DNA from: Planococcus sp. SK3692
GTDB lineage: Bacteria; Bacillota; Bacilli; Bacillales_A; Planococcaceae
Assembly (NCBI RefSeq): GCF_028890485.2
Contig: NZ_JARCHV010000001.1
Location: 1,523,698 to 1,587,697, forward strand
DNA: 64,000 bases
Reading direction: 5' to 3'
A program made the translations under genes and the position numbers. How positions within the stretch are numbered: the first letter of the stretch is position 1; every line of letters starts with the position of its first letter. Shown here in pieces: positions 24,922 through 33,521 of this stretch. Below the pieces are notes generated by a model. The model worked only from the letters and a program-made list of their open reading frames with translations. It was not told the origin of the DNA and made no database searches.

Positions 24922-26181
24922 ATGAAAAACAGACTTTGGCTGGCAACAGGAACAGTGGGACTCGGGCTTATACTCGGCGCTTGTGCAGGCGAAAGCGGAG
25001 GCGATGAATCGTCTTCTGAGAGCGGCGACGCGACACAAATCAGCTTTATGCACTGGCGCGGAGAAGACAAAGCCGTGCTCGATGAAATCATTGCCGATTT
25101 CGAAGAAGCAAACCCTGATATTCGCGTAGAGCAGAACATCTATCCGTCTGACCAATACCAGGCGACGGCACAGCGCATGCTGCAGGAAGGGTCGACCGGA
25201 GACGTATTCACGTCTTTTCCTGGCGCTCAATTTGAATCGATCGAAAGCGCCGGCTTTTTTGAAGACTTGAGCGGAGAAGAATTCGTCTCGAATTTTGACG
25301 AAAGCCTGATCGCTGTCGGCCAGAAAGACGGTACGCAATATGCCCTGCCGTATCAATTGGTATTCAATATGCCGGTCTATAACAAAGGCATGTTTGATGA
25401 ACTTGGACTAGAAGTGCCGAAAAGCTGGACGGAATTCCAGGAGATGGCCGATACTTTGCTGGAAAACGATATCACGCCAATCGCTTTCCCAGGCGCTGAC
25501 ATCGGCCCGAACCAATTCATGAACAGCATGATGATGAATAATGCACCGGATGAAGATATTTTCGAAAAACTTCAGAACGGCGACGAATCCTTGACGAATG
25601 AATGGTGGGTCAAGACGCTCGAAGACTTTAAACTCCTTGCCGATAAAGGCTATATCCAGGACGATGCACTTGGCACCAACCAGGATTCCGCCATGGCGTT
25701 GGTGGCAAATGAGGAAGCGGCCATGCTTGCGACCGGTTCTTACCATATGAATTCCCTGCTCGACTTGAACCCGGATCTTGAGCTTGATTTGCTTGCGCCG
25801 ATTACAGTGGAAGAAAGCGAAGCCACTTATGAAGGCATCAACACGGCGACATTCATGCTGGCTGTCAACAGCAATTCCGACAAGAAAGACCAGGCAAAAG
25901 CGTTCATCGACTATTTGAGCCAGCCGGAAGTGGCTTCTAAATACGCCAATGAAACGGGACAGCATTTAACTGTCAACGATGTCGAATACGAGTCTGAAGC
26001 ATTGCAGAACACCTCGTATTGGATTGACGAGCGCAACACGCGCTTCCAGCCGCGCTTTTTGATCACCAACGCCCAAATTGAAGATGCGGTCCTCAGTTCA
26101 ATTGAAAACGTGCTTGGGGGCGAAGATCCAATGGCGGCGGCTGAAGCAGCCCAGCAAATCGTAGAAGAAAACAGGGAATAA
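24922..26181 (+). CDS. Sugar ABC transporter substrate-binding lipoprotein
   Basis: 419-residue family-1 solute-binding protein. The signal peptide has lipobox LILGAC (Cys21) and an acidic Gly/Ser linker. Then FMHWRGEDKAVLDEIIADFEEANPDIRVEQNIYPSD, LPYQLVFNMPVYNKGMFDELGLEVPKSW and FIDYLSQPEVASKYANE are typical of MsmE/AraN-type oligosaccharide binders. It is the first gene of a three-gene importer operon. The sugar cannot be told from sequence; no glycosidase or regulator is adjacent. Confidence 0.9.
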   Translation: MKNRLWLATGTVGLGLILGACAGESGGDESSSESGDATQISFMHWRGEDKAVLDEIIADFEEANPDIRVEQNIYPSDQYQATAQRMLQEGSTGDVFTSFPGAQFESIESAGFFEDLSGEEFVSNFDESLIAVGQKDGTQYALPYQLVFNMPVYNKGMFDELGLEVPKSWTEFQEMADTLLENDITPIAFPGADIGPNQFMNSMMMNNAPDEDIFEKLQNGDESLTNEWWVKTLEDFKLLADKGYIQDDALGTNQDSAMALVANEEAAMLATGSYHMNSLLDLNPDLELDLLAPITVEESEATYEGINTATFMLAVNSNSDKKDQAKAFIDYLSQPEVASKYANETGQHLTVNDVEYESEALQNTSYWIDERNTRFQPRFLITNAQIEDAVLSSIENVLGGEDPMAAAEAAQQIVEENRE

Positions 26182-26188
26182 CAAGCCC

Positions 26189-27064
26189 ATGAGAATCTCC
26201 AAATCCATCTACCTGTTCTTTCTTCCGGGGCTTGTCCTTTACAGCTTGTTCTTTTTATATCCAACCATCAGTGCCCTGTTTTATTCCTTTACCGACTGGG
26301 ACGGATTGAGTGAAGCTTTCCAGTTTGTTGGTATCGACAATTACACCCGGGCATTTACGGGCGATTCAATTTTCCAGAAAACGATCGGCAATAACCTGAA
26401 GTTCATGCTGACGGTTGTCGTGTTCCAAACCATAGTGGCGCTTGCTTTCGCGCTGATCGTCATCAAAAATACGAAAACGAATGTGTTCCTGCGGGCGCTT
26501 TACTTTTTCCCGACCATTCTTTCCTCGGTATCGGTCGCTTTCATCTGGGCGTTCATCTACGATCCATCAATGGGCATCCTGAATCAAATGCTCGAGCTCA
26601 TCGGCCTTGATTTCCTGGCGCAGAACTGGCTCGGCAATGCCAACATTGCCATCTACTCGCTGGCCATCACGCAAGTTTGGTTCCATGCCGGCCAGATGTT
26701 GATCATCTTTGTCGCAGGGCTCCAAGCCATTCCAGAAGAGTTGTACGAAGTGGCAAAAATCGAAGGCGCCAGCAAGTGGCAGACATTCAAAAGCGTCACT
26801 TGGCCGCTTCTTGCACCTTCTGCCACCATCGTCGTTGCCTATACGACCATCCAGTCGTTTAAAGCATTCGATTTGGTGTTTGCCATGACCGGCGGCGGGC
26901 CGAACAACTCCACCGAAATCATTGCCACTTATATTTACGAGGTGGCTTTCAGGAGTTACCAGTTCGGCTATGCCTCATCAATTTCCGTCATTTTCATGGT
27001 CATCATCGCGCTGATCACGTATTTGCAGTTTAAAGCATTGCGCTCAGATCGAGTATCTTATTAG
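26189..27064 (+). CDS. Sugar ABC transporter permease (MalF/UgpA type)
   Basis: 291 residues, six transmembrane segments. The N-terminus is LFFLPGLVLYSLFFLYPTISALFYSF. The EAA loop is EELYEVAKIEGASKWQTFKSVTWPLLAPS, where the ATPase docks. It starts 7 bp after the binding-protein gene. Confidence 0.92.
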   Translation: MRISKSIYLFFLPGLVLYSLFFLYPTISALFYSFTDWDGLSEAFQFVGIDNYTRAFTGDSIFQKTIGNNLKFMLTVVVFQTIVALAFALIVIKNTKTNVFLRALYFFPTILSSVSVAFIWAFIYDPSMGILNQMLELIGLDFLAQNWLGNANIAIYSLAITQVWFHAGQMLIIFVAGLQAIPEELYEVAKIEGASKWQTFKSVTWPLLAPSATIVVAYTTIQSFKAFDLVFAMTGGGPNNSTEIIATYIYEVAFRSYQFGYASSISVIFMVIIALITYLQFKALRSDRVSY

Positions 27065-27080
27065 AAAGGAGGCGGCAACT

Positions 27081-27890
27081 TTGCTATTCAGGAAATTTTC
27101 GCTGCTTGTCTATGCACTGCTGATCCTGATCCCCATAGTGGTGGTCCTGTTGACGTCCGTTAAGACCCTTCAGGAAACCTTCAGCGATCCGCTCGGTTTG
27201 CCTGATGGCGGCTTTAAATTCGATAATTACATTGCGATATTCCAAGAACAGACGATGGCTGGCTATTTTTTGAATAGTACGATCGTGACTTTGTTCTCGG
27301 TATCATTGACGCTGGTGTTTGCTGCTATGGTCGCTTTCGGTATCTCCCGGATGAATAATTGGATCGGCAATATGCTGTTCGGCCTATTCACGCTCGGCAT
27401 GATGGTACCAGCCCAAGTCATTATGGTACCGCTTTACTCGCTCATGCTGGACCTCGGGTTGACCAATAGCCTGGTCGGTTTGATACTCGTCAATATTTCG
27501 ACTACTTTGCCGATCGCTGTATTCATCCTGACCGGCTTTATGAAAACTTTGCCGAAGGAATTGTTCGAAGCTTCCACGATCGATGGGGCCGGCAATTGGA
27601 TGATGTTCACGAAAGTGGCGATTCCTTTATCCTTGCCTTCCCTATCGGCAACAGCGATTTTCCTGTTTGTCATGCACTGGAACGACCTTTTGTATCCGCT
27701 CCTGTTCATCACAGACAATGCCTACAAAACCTTGCCGCTCGCACTCCTTGAGTTCCAAGGGCAGTATTCCACCAATTATCCGATGCTGTTTACAGGCGTC
27801 ATCATTGCCTCAGCGCCGATGGTCATCGCCTATGTCTTCCTGCAGCGCTACTTCGTCGCAGGCATCACAGCCGGTGCCGTCAAAGGATAA
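27081..27890 (+). CDS. Sugar ABC transporter permease (MalG/UgpE type)
   Basis: 269 residues with six transmembrane segments. The EAA loop is PKELFEASTIDGAGNWMMFTKVAIPLSLPS. Translation starts at TTG 27081, with a strong AAGGAGGCGG 7 nt upstream; there is no alternative ATG near the ribosome binding site. It is the last gene of the operon and is followed by a terminator. No ATPase gene is present, so a shared MsmX-like ATPase elsewhere is inferred. Confidence 0.92.
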   Translation: MLFRKFSLLVYALLILIPIVVVLLTSVKTLQETFSDPLGLPDGGFKFDNYIAIFQEQTMAGYFLNSTIVTLFSVSLTLVFAAMVAFGISRMNNWIGNMLFGLFTLGMMVPAQVIMVPLYSLMLDLGLTNSLVGLILVNISTTLPIAVFILTGFMKTLPKELFEASTIDGAGNWMMFTKVAIPLSLPSLSATAIFLFVMHWNDLLYPLLFITDNAYKTLPLALLEFQGQYSTNYPMLFTGVIIASAPMVIAYVFLQRYFVAGITAGAVKG

Positions 27891-27892
27891 CA

Positions 27893-27925
27893 AAAAGCCT
27901 CCGGAATTTTTCCGGAGGCTTTTCT
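27893..27925. terminator. Bidirectional terminator
   Basis: AAAAAGCCTCCGG-aattttt-CCGGAGGCTTTT between the importer operon and the convergent SleB-like gene. Confidence 0.9.
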
Positions 27926-27927
27926 TA

Positions 27928-28551
27928 TTATCTGGCAAAGACATGTTTGCCGATTTTCTTGATCGTCGAGCGAGTGAAGATCCACTGGTCAGTAGCCGTG
28001 ACCGGGTTGTAATAGTATGTCGCGCCGGAAGATGGATCCCAGCCTTTCGCTGCTTCCCGTACAGCGCGGTAAGCGGAAGCGTTTGGCGTCAACCAATACT
28101 GCCCATCATTCACTGCTGTAAAAGCGTTGCGCTGGAAAATGACGCCATATGTACTGCTCGGAAACGCGCGGGATTGCACACGGTTCATAATGACTGCCGC
28201 GACCGCGACTTTTCCTTCGAAGATTTCACCGCGGGCTTCCCCGTGGACGGTGCGTGCCATCATATCGACTTGCTTCATCTTCTCGCGTGTCATCGGGCCG
28301 GTAAAGCCGGTCGCTTTGACGCCGAAATCACGTTGGAACTGGACCACAGCATCTTTCGTGATCGATCCGTAATAACCAGTCGGTGCGAGGTCGAAATAGC
28401 CAAGTTTTTGAAGCTTCGCTTGAAGCGCTGTAACTTCGCTTCCGGAAACACCTTCGTGTAAATCAGGCGCATGGGCGGAAACTGCTGAATGTGAAAATGT
28501 TAGAAAGAAAATCGTTGCTAAACTGAATAAGAGCACTTTAATTGTTTTCAT
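27928..28551 (-). CDS. SleB-like cell wall hydrolase (PG-binding plus Hydrolase_2)
   Basis: 207 residues: a signal peptide (1-~27, VSAHA), a PG_binding_1 domain (LHEGVSGSEVTALQAKLQKLGYFDLAPTGYYG), then a Hydrolase_2 domain. The catalytic Glu lies in MARTVHGEARGE, followed by VAAVIMNRVQS. This is the layout of the cortex-lytic transglycosylase SleB/CwlJ family. The 207-aa form is short for SleB (~300). Start 28551 is set by AAAGGAGAGG. A TTGTTT-17-TATACT promoter can be read upstream near 28609-28637. Confidence 0.9.
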   Translation of the reverse strand: MKTIKVLLFSLATIFFLTFSHSAVSAHAPDLHEGVSGSEVTALQAKLQKLGYFDLAPTGYYGSITKDAVVQFQRDFGVKATGFTGPMTREKMKQVDMMARTVHGEARGEIFEGKVAVAAVIMNRVQSRAFPSSTYGVIFQRNAFTAVNDGQYWLTPNASAYRAVREAAKGWDPSSGATYYYNPVTATDQWIFTRSTIKKIGKHVFAR

Positions 28552-28740
28552 GCTTCCTCTCCTTTTCCTTTTTGACAAGAATCGACAATTGATTCCTTTT
28601 TAAAGTATATCTTTGGCAAATATCAAAAACAACATGACGGAGTTACTTTGTTTTCGAATTTTTCTATCAACTCGCTAGGCCTTTTTATGTCTGGCGGATT
28701 CTTTAGACCTACAAATTTAAGTTACCGCCATCATTGAAAA

Positions 28741-28772
28741 GAAAAAAGGCGAGCCATATGCCCGCCTTCGTC
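28741..28772 (-). terminator. Rho-independent terminator
   Basis: AAAAAAGGCG-agccatatgcc-CGCCTT, downstream of the DHFR-like gene. The rest of 28552-28786 is AT-rich promoter DNA. Confidence 0.65.
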
Positions 28773-28786
28773 CAAATTCCATCCAT

Positions 28787-29320
28787 TTAATTTCTTTGTC
28801 TCTTGTAATGCAATTGCGCAATTTGTCCGTCTTGCTCCACGCCTTCCAATGTAAAAGCAAGCTGGCGCTGCGCTTTTTGGAATAGTGGAATGCCCGTCCC
28901 AAGCGTCACGGGCGCAATGGAAATGATAAATTCATCGACCAGGTCTTCTTGCAACAAACTTTCCAGCAACAAGCTGCCGCCTACTGGCCAGATAGTGCCC
29001 CCGGGCTGCTCCTTCAACTTTTTCACAACGCTTGCCGGATCTTCCGACGTAAAGGTAATTTTGCCTTCATTCTCTTTGGGATGGCTTGTGAATACATAGG
29101 AACGCTGATCGACGTAAGGGAATTCTCCACTTTCATGCGAAACCACCCATTCGTAAGTGCGCCTGCCGAGCAGAATGGTATCGACCGTATCAATAAATCG
29201 CCCGTACCCTGCGTCTCCGTCCATTTCCACATCTAATAGCCAATCCAAAGTCTCGTCCGCATCAGCGATATAGCCGTCCAAGCTTTGCGCGATATAACAA
29301 ATGACTTTCCGTTCAGCCAT
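28787..29320 (-). CDS. Dihydrofolate reductase-like protein (RibD C-terminal fold)
   Basis: 177 residues of the RibD_C/DHFR-like group (YyaP/YwjB). It begins KVICYIAQSLDGYIADADETLDWL, with ILLGRRTYEWV (NADPH phosphate loop) and GGTIWPVGGSLLLESLLQEDLVDEFIISIAPVTLGTGIPLF. Probable NADPH-dependent reductase with an unknown substrate; it is not a housekeeping FolA. AAGGAGG lies 8 nt before the ATG. Confidence 0.88.
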   Translation of the reverse strand: MAERKVICYIAQSLDGYIADADETLDWLLDVEMDGDAGYGRFIDTVDTILLGRRTYEWVVSHESGEFPYVDQRSYVFTSHPKENEGKITFTSEDPASVVKKLKEQPGGTIWPVGGSLLLESLLQEDLVDEFIISIAPVTLGTGIPLFQKAQRQLAFTLEGVEQDGQIAQLHYKRQRN

Positions 29321-29374
29321 TGAAAATGCCTCCTTCAGCGATGTTGGGTGTTGCTATCTTCATCATACGCCCAC

Positions 29375-29650
29375 TCAGGATTCCAGTTCTTCCAATTGTT
29401 TCTTCGTTTGTGGAAATGCATTTGCCTGCCATTCCGACCGATACGCCGAATCCAATTGCGTCAGCCCTTGTTCTGCTTCGTCATAAGGAGCGTTAACGCT
29501 TTCCTCATGGTCAATTTCGTAGCTATTGTGCATGTCGCTGTCTTCATATACCCAAACATTGCGCTTTTTCCCATTATAAGCTTTTAATAAGATCAATCCT
29601 GCACCGAGCGCTGCGCCTGATGCGATGAATTTTTTCATATCGATGCCCAT
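29375..29650 (-). CDS. Hypothetical membrane-anchored protein (91 aa)
   Basis: MGIDMKKFIASGAALGAGLILLKAYNGKKRNVW: one N-terminal hydrophobic helix, then a basic patch and an acidic Tyr-rich soluble tail (~55 residues, ending KKQLEELES). TTGGAGGG is well placed before ATG 29650. No family recognised. It is 54 bp behind nothing else on its strand and may be its own unit. Confidence 0.65.
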   Translation of the reverse strand: MGIDMKKFIASGAALGAGLILLKAYNGKKRNVWVYEDSDMHNSYEIDHEESVNAPYDEAEQGLTQLDSAYRSEWQANAFPQTKKQLEELES

Positions 29651-29777
29651 AACGATCCCTCCAACTTGTTCTTTTTATCTTGTCTTCCCCTTTTTCAAAC
29701 ACCTTAACCTCTGCCGCTCTTAGACGTAGCGCCGAGAGTTTGGTAAAGTGGAACAAAATGATCCTGGAGGCGATTTG

Positions 29778-30278
29778 ATGAAGAAAATAGTCATCGTATC
29801 TGATACACATATCCCGAACCGGGCGAAAAAACTCCCTCAGCCGCTTGTTGACGCCTGTGATGGGGCCGATTTCATCATCCATGCCGGCGACTGGCAGATA
29901 CTCGATGTCTACCATGAATTATCGGCTTACGCTGAGACGGACGGCGTGGCAGGTAACGTCGACCCTTGGGACATCGTCGACCGTTTCGGGCGAAAAAAAG
30001 TGCTCACATTCGGAGATCTGAAAATCGGCGTCGTCCACGGCGACGGCATACGCAAAACGACCGAGCAGCGAGCTTTAGAGAGTTTTGAAGGGGAAAACGT
30101 CGACATCATCGTTTTTGGCCATTCCCATCAACCGCTCATGCGTGAAACAGATGGCGTAACATTATTTAATCCCGGTTCGCCGACCGATAAACGCCGCGAA
30201 CCGCAATACTCATTCGGGCTACTTGAAATCGGTGATACATGGGAGCTCAAACACATCTTTTTCGATAAAGAAGATTAA
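29778..30278 (+). CDS. YfcE/MJ0936-type metallophosphoesterase
   Basis: 166-residue calcineurin-like phosphodiesterase. Metal-binding blocks in order are IVSDTHIPN (Asp, His), IHAGDW (Asp), GNVDPWD (Asn) and VHGDG followed by VFGHSHQP (His residues). Small YfcE-like enzymes hydrolyse phosphodiesters with Mn2+; the natural substrate is unknown. ATG 29778 is set by CTGGAGGCG. A strong terminator follows. Confidence 0.9.
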   Translation: MKKIVIVSDTHIPNRAKKLPQPLVDACDGADFIIHAGDWQILDVYHELSAYAETDGVAGNVDPWDIVDRFGRKKVLTFGDLKIGVVHGDGIRKTTEQRALESFEGENVDIIVFGHSHQPLMRETDGVTLFNPGSPTDKRREPQYSFGLLEIGDTWELKHIFFDKED

Positions 30279-30280
30279 CA

Positions 30281-30316
30281 AAAGGCCATTTCCTGTTTTA
30301 AAGGAAATGGCCTTTT
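30281..30316. terminator. Bidirectional terminator
   Basis: AAAAGGCCATTTCC-tgtttta-aGGAAATGGCCTTTT between convergent genes. Confidence 0.9.
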
Positions 30317-30358
30317 CGAACGAATACGAAATAAGCTGTTTCGACAAATCCATACGTT

Positions 30359-31215
30359 TCAATTTCTTTCGAAGCTGAAGCCGAGCCGCTTGAGCGCTGT
30401 CTCGAGATTCGTTTCAATCATCGTCCCTTTTAAGGCTTCTGCAAAATGTGGAACTTTCAACGCCATATAAGGCTGGATGCCTGTCACGACCGGCTGGACG
30501 CCAATCAACCCTAAGACTTTTACGAGCTTCAATAAGTATTCGCCGACTTGTGAGTTGATCTGCGACACGCCGGATACATCGATCACCAGCACTTCGATGC
30601 CTTTTTCTGCACAACCGTGCATGGCATGGCATGGTCGATGATCGCTTGCGCTCTCAATGCCTTGACTTCGCCGATGATCGGCAAAATCGCCACCCTGCCA
30701 ACAATCGGAACCATTGGCGCAGCCAGCGATTCAATTTCCCCATATGCCCGTTCAAGCTCTAAGACATAGGTCAATAAAGTGGCGAGTGTTTCAAAGATGA
30801 ACGGCAAGTCCGCCGGCAGCTCGCATGGGCCATCGTCCAAACCGCAGACAGTGCCATAGCTTGAACCGTCTTCATAAAAAATCGGCACACCGATAAAACA
30901 CCCTGTTTCGAATCCATCCGTAACTCCCAGGGAACGCGTCAACTCATGTTCTCCGATGCGTTCGATGATCAAGGCCTGAGCGCCATGCTCGATGCTTAAA
31001 GCCGACAACATGCATGGCAGCGGGGCTGCTTCTCCTTCTTCAATCAAATGATGTTTTGTGTTATGTACCTTAACGATCTTCTGGGCCCCGTTCTCTTGCT
31101 TCGCGATATAGAAGCTGTTCATGCCTGCTTGCTTGCTGAGAATTTGGAGAATATATGAAGCCGCTTCATCAAAATCGCTGAAACCCCTTATTTTTTCCAG
31201 ATTCCCCTCCACCAT
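30359..31215 (-). pseudogene. GAF-STAS (RsbR-like) regulator gene split by a CCATG repeat
   Basis: The first frame (31215-30583) encodes a GAF-type sensor (~1-160) and the opening of a STAS domain: APMVPIVGRVAILPIIGEVKALRAQAIIDHAM. Translation then leaves frame and stops at KKASKCW. The rest of the STAS domain continues in another frame from ~30622 (HGCAEKGIEVLVIDVSGVSQINSQ...FSFERN). The break lies at three tandem CCATG units (30634-30620). With two units the reading frame would run through as DHAM-HGCAEKG. Such proteins feed stressosome/sigma-B control. It could be an inactivated gene, a phase-variable gene or a sequencing error. Confidence 0.8.
30620..30634 (-). repeat. Pentanucleotide repeat (CCATG)3 at the frameshift
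   Basis: Three perfect CCATG units on the minus strand (CATGG on the plus strand). Removing one 5-bp unit restores a single GAF-STAS frame. Confidence 0.9.
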
Positions 31216-31400
31216 TCTCTATCTCCCCTTTCGTGTTTATGCTCTATCCAAAAAATATGTCAGTTCTTTTCTCTACCTTCATTATAACGCTCTTTATTAT
31301 CTGAAATATTTAAATTATGTAACAAAATCAACTTTCTTGGCATGTTCATCATTTCCAAATATCGGGTATACCTTACCACAAGCGAAAAGGAGGTATATCC

Positions 31401-32594
31401 ATGAACAAGGAATGGGACATTGAATTATTGGAACAAACCGATAGCATGATTTCTTTCACCTGGACCCCGACAGAAGACATTTCACGGATTAAAAAAGACG
31501 GAGAAATCGTCTATACAGGCACTCAAGCATCATTTCGCGATGAAGGCCTGAGCGCCGGCGAATTATTCTGTTACACCATAGAACGTCAAACTGCGCAAGG
31601 CAGCTGGGTGCCTGCCTTGAAACTATTGACCGGCACTGAAAAATGCGATCCTGACTGCATTAATCAATTGGAACAGATTGTCTTGTCGACCATCATTTCT
31701 CACAATCGAGTATCACTCGCTTGGGGCGCCATCGACGGCATCGACGAATACAAAATCTACCGCGACGGCGAGCAAGTTGCGAAGACCGGGAAGACCCAAT
31801 TCACTGACCGGAATGTGCCCGAAGACCGTGAAGTGATTTATTGGGTGCGCGCAAGACGCCCTGTTGAACGGACCGAAAGCCCTTTGCGCAAAATCAAATC
31901 GCTTGCCGCTAATATATTCGGGGCATTGAACTTGGGTTCGTCGCAAGAACAGGCGGCGGTCGAAAAATTCTGGCTGTCGAAGAAGATCGCCCCGCTCAAT
32001 CAATTGCTCAAGGAAGGCCAAGGTAAGCCGCCGGAGTTAAAATGGCATCTGCGCTACCTGACCTTCTTGCCTGATGATGTCTTGAAAAATCCCAACCTGA
32101 CATCGCCGAACCCCTATTTCCAGGGGGATAATCGTACATTCGATCCCGACTCGAAGCATTACCGCTCACTGACCAATTCCATTGTCAACCTGGCGCAACA
32201 GCAGGGCACATTCGATTTTGACAAAGATATCGGCACCAGCATCGCCTATAATTGGCGGCGGAAATTCCGTAAAGCGGATGTGGCTTCGAGTGAAGGCGTC
32301 AGTGCCAAAATAACGGAAGAGACACCCTTGAAAACTGAAATCTTAATCACCCACAGCGTCGGAAATCCGCTGACGACATCACCGAACATCGATTACGAAC
32401 TTTCTGCGACATTTTACCGGAACGGTGTGTATGATTTTATCGGCGTCCACGATCAGTCGCCAAATCATGAAATTTACTTAAAGCTCGGCGACGATGGGAC
32501 ATGGCAGCCGCTTCACCAGACCGAAAGCGAAGGGCTCGCTTGGATGGCCGACCCGATTGCAGCCCATTATTGGCGCTTTTCGAATTTCCTGTAA
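31401..32594 (+). CDS. Uncharacterised protein with Fn3-like N-terminus and DUF3238-like C-terminus
   Basis: 397 residues, no signal peptide. Residues ~1-70 and ~90-155 look like two fibronectin-III-type modules (SFTWTPTED...IKKDGEIVYTG; SLAWGAIDGIDEYKIYRDGEQVAKTGKTQFTD). A helical linker follows, then a C-terminal ~190-residue part with FQGDNRTFDPDSKHYRSLTNS and SATFYRNGVYDFIGVHDQSPNHEIYLK. That part resembles DUF3238 proteins of Bacillus from memory. AAAAGGAGG precedes the ATG. The function is unknown; cytosolic by lack of a signal. Confidence 0.75.
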   Translation: MNKEWDIELLEQTDSMISFTWTPTEDISRIKKDGEIVYTGTQASFRDEGLSAGELFCYTIERQTAQGSWVPALKLLTGTEKCDPDCINQLEQIVLSTIISHNRVSLAWGAIDGIDEYKIYRDGEQVAKTGKTQFTDRNVPEDREVIYWVRARRPVERTESPLRKIKSLAANIFGALNLGSSQEQAAVEKFWLSKKIAPLNQLLKEGQGKPPELKWHLRYLTFLPDDVLKNPNLTSPNPYFQGDNRTFDPDSKHYRSLTNSIVNLAQQQGTFDFDKDIGTSIAYNWRRKFRKADVASSEGVSAKITEETPLKTEILITHSVGNPLTTSPNIDYELSATFYRNGVYDFIGVHDQSPNHEIYLKLGDDGTWQPLHQTESEGLAWMADPIAAHYWRFSNFL

Positions 32595-32611
32595 TAAACG
32601 ATTTCGAAACT

Positions 32612-32653
32612 AAAAAAGGGCGGTTCCAGACAACCTGGAACCGCCCTTTTGGG
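32612..32653. terminator. Bidirectional terminator
   Basis: AAAAAAGGGCGGTTCCAG-acaac-CTGGAACCGCCCTTTT. Confidence 0.92.
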
Positions 32654-32656
32654 TGT

Positions 32657-33058
32657 TTAAAATTGATCCAAAAATCGCTTGCGGATATGCGGAGGCGGCA
32701 GCATGCAGCTGTCGAGCTTACCGAATACTTTATAGCGGTTTTTGGCGATGACGTCATATGCCCCATCGCGCAGTACGCGCGGAAATGGCTGAAGATGATA
32801 CGCCAATTTCCAAAGTCCCGTCAAATGGTGTGAAATCATGAGCGCGCCTTCAGACTTCACGTACGCTTCACCGCCTTCAATCAACACCAGGCTATCAACG
32901 TCGTCCGGGACATTGTGCTTTTTGGAAAGCTCCTGCCCGATCTCGCTTTGCAGGGAAGCGAATTGAAAATAACCTGCCGGGTCATGATTGATGATGAACT
33001 GCACGCTGGAATCGCAGAAATTGCAATCTCCATCGAATAACACAATTGCATGCTCCAT
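32657..33058 (-). CDS. DCC-family thiol-disulfide oxidoreductase-like protein (DUF393)
   Basis: 133 residues with MEHAIVLFDGDCNFCDSSVQFIINHDPAGYFQFASLQSE. The CxxC dithiol (Cys12, Cys15) and the initial DGDC give the family its name. The thioredoxin-like fold is predicted and the partner unknown (YuxK-like). ATG 33058 follows AAAGGAGG; a 56-codon upstream extension is spurious. Confidence 0.87.
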   Translation of the reverse strand: MEHAIVLFDGDCNFCDSSVQFIINHDPAGYFQFASLQSEIGQELSKKHNVPDDVDSLVLIEGGEAYVKSEGALMISHHLTGLWKLAYHLQPFPRVLRDGAYDVIAKNRYKVFGKLDSCMLPPPHIRKRFLDQF

Positions 33059-33098
33059 AGATGATCCTCCTTTAATTAATGCCTGCCTTTCATTTTCC

Positions 33099-33464
33099 CT
33101 ATTCCCATTTCTTGAAACCATCTGTCTTCGTTCCTTGATGGAAGAACAGCTTCCAACCGTCTTGACGTTTTTTCCAGACCGAACTGCGATGGCTCCATAT
33201 CCCGCTCGTCCGGTTTTCCAATACATACAGCGTCAGGACCGACTCAGGGCCGAGCACTTTTGCTTCAAAGTGGGAAATCCGATAGTCATCTTCTTGCAAG
33301 TCATAATCCCCGTTAAAATCGGAACGTTGGCACGCCCCACCGGACATGCCGAATTCGAAAAACTCATCATCCAGTATGTCTGCCATGTTCCGATTCGATT
33401 CCCTGGCCAAAGGCGCCAAATGGCTGTTCTCCAATACCAGGAATTGTTTACGCAAGCTGTCCAT
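33099..33464 (-). CDS. DUF4440/NTF2-like protein
   Basis: 121-residue SnoaL/NTF2-fold protein: MDSLRKQFLVLENSHLAPLARESNRNMADILDDEFFEFGMSGG... then VLTLYVLENRTSGIWSHRSSVWKKRQDGWKLFFHQGTKT. The C-terminal WKLFFHQGT is a recurrent DUF4440 motif. AGGGGG lies 8 nt before the ATG. It lies 40 bp ahead of the DCC gene on the same strand and is probably co-transcribed. The function is unknown. Confidence 0.82.
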   Translation of the reverse strand: MDSLRKQFLVLENSHLAPLARESNRNMADILDDEFFEFGMSGGACQRSDFNGDYDLQEDDYRISHFEAKVLGPESVLTLYVLENRTSGIWSHRSSVWKKRQDGWKLFFHQGTKTDGFKKWE

Positions 33465-33489
33465 TCAGTTGCCCCCTATCTTTATGTAT

Positions 33490-33516
33490 TAAAAAAAGCC
33501 CCGGCGAACGCCGGGA
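33490..33516 (-). terminator. Rho-independent terminator
   Basis: A-run then GCCCCGGCG-aa-CGCCGGG, downstream of the YteA-like gene. Confidence 0.7.
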
Positions 33517-33521
33517 CCAGC

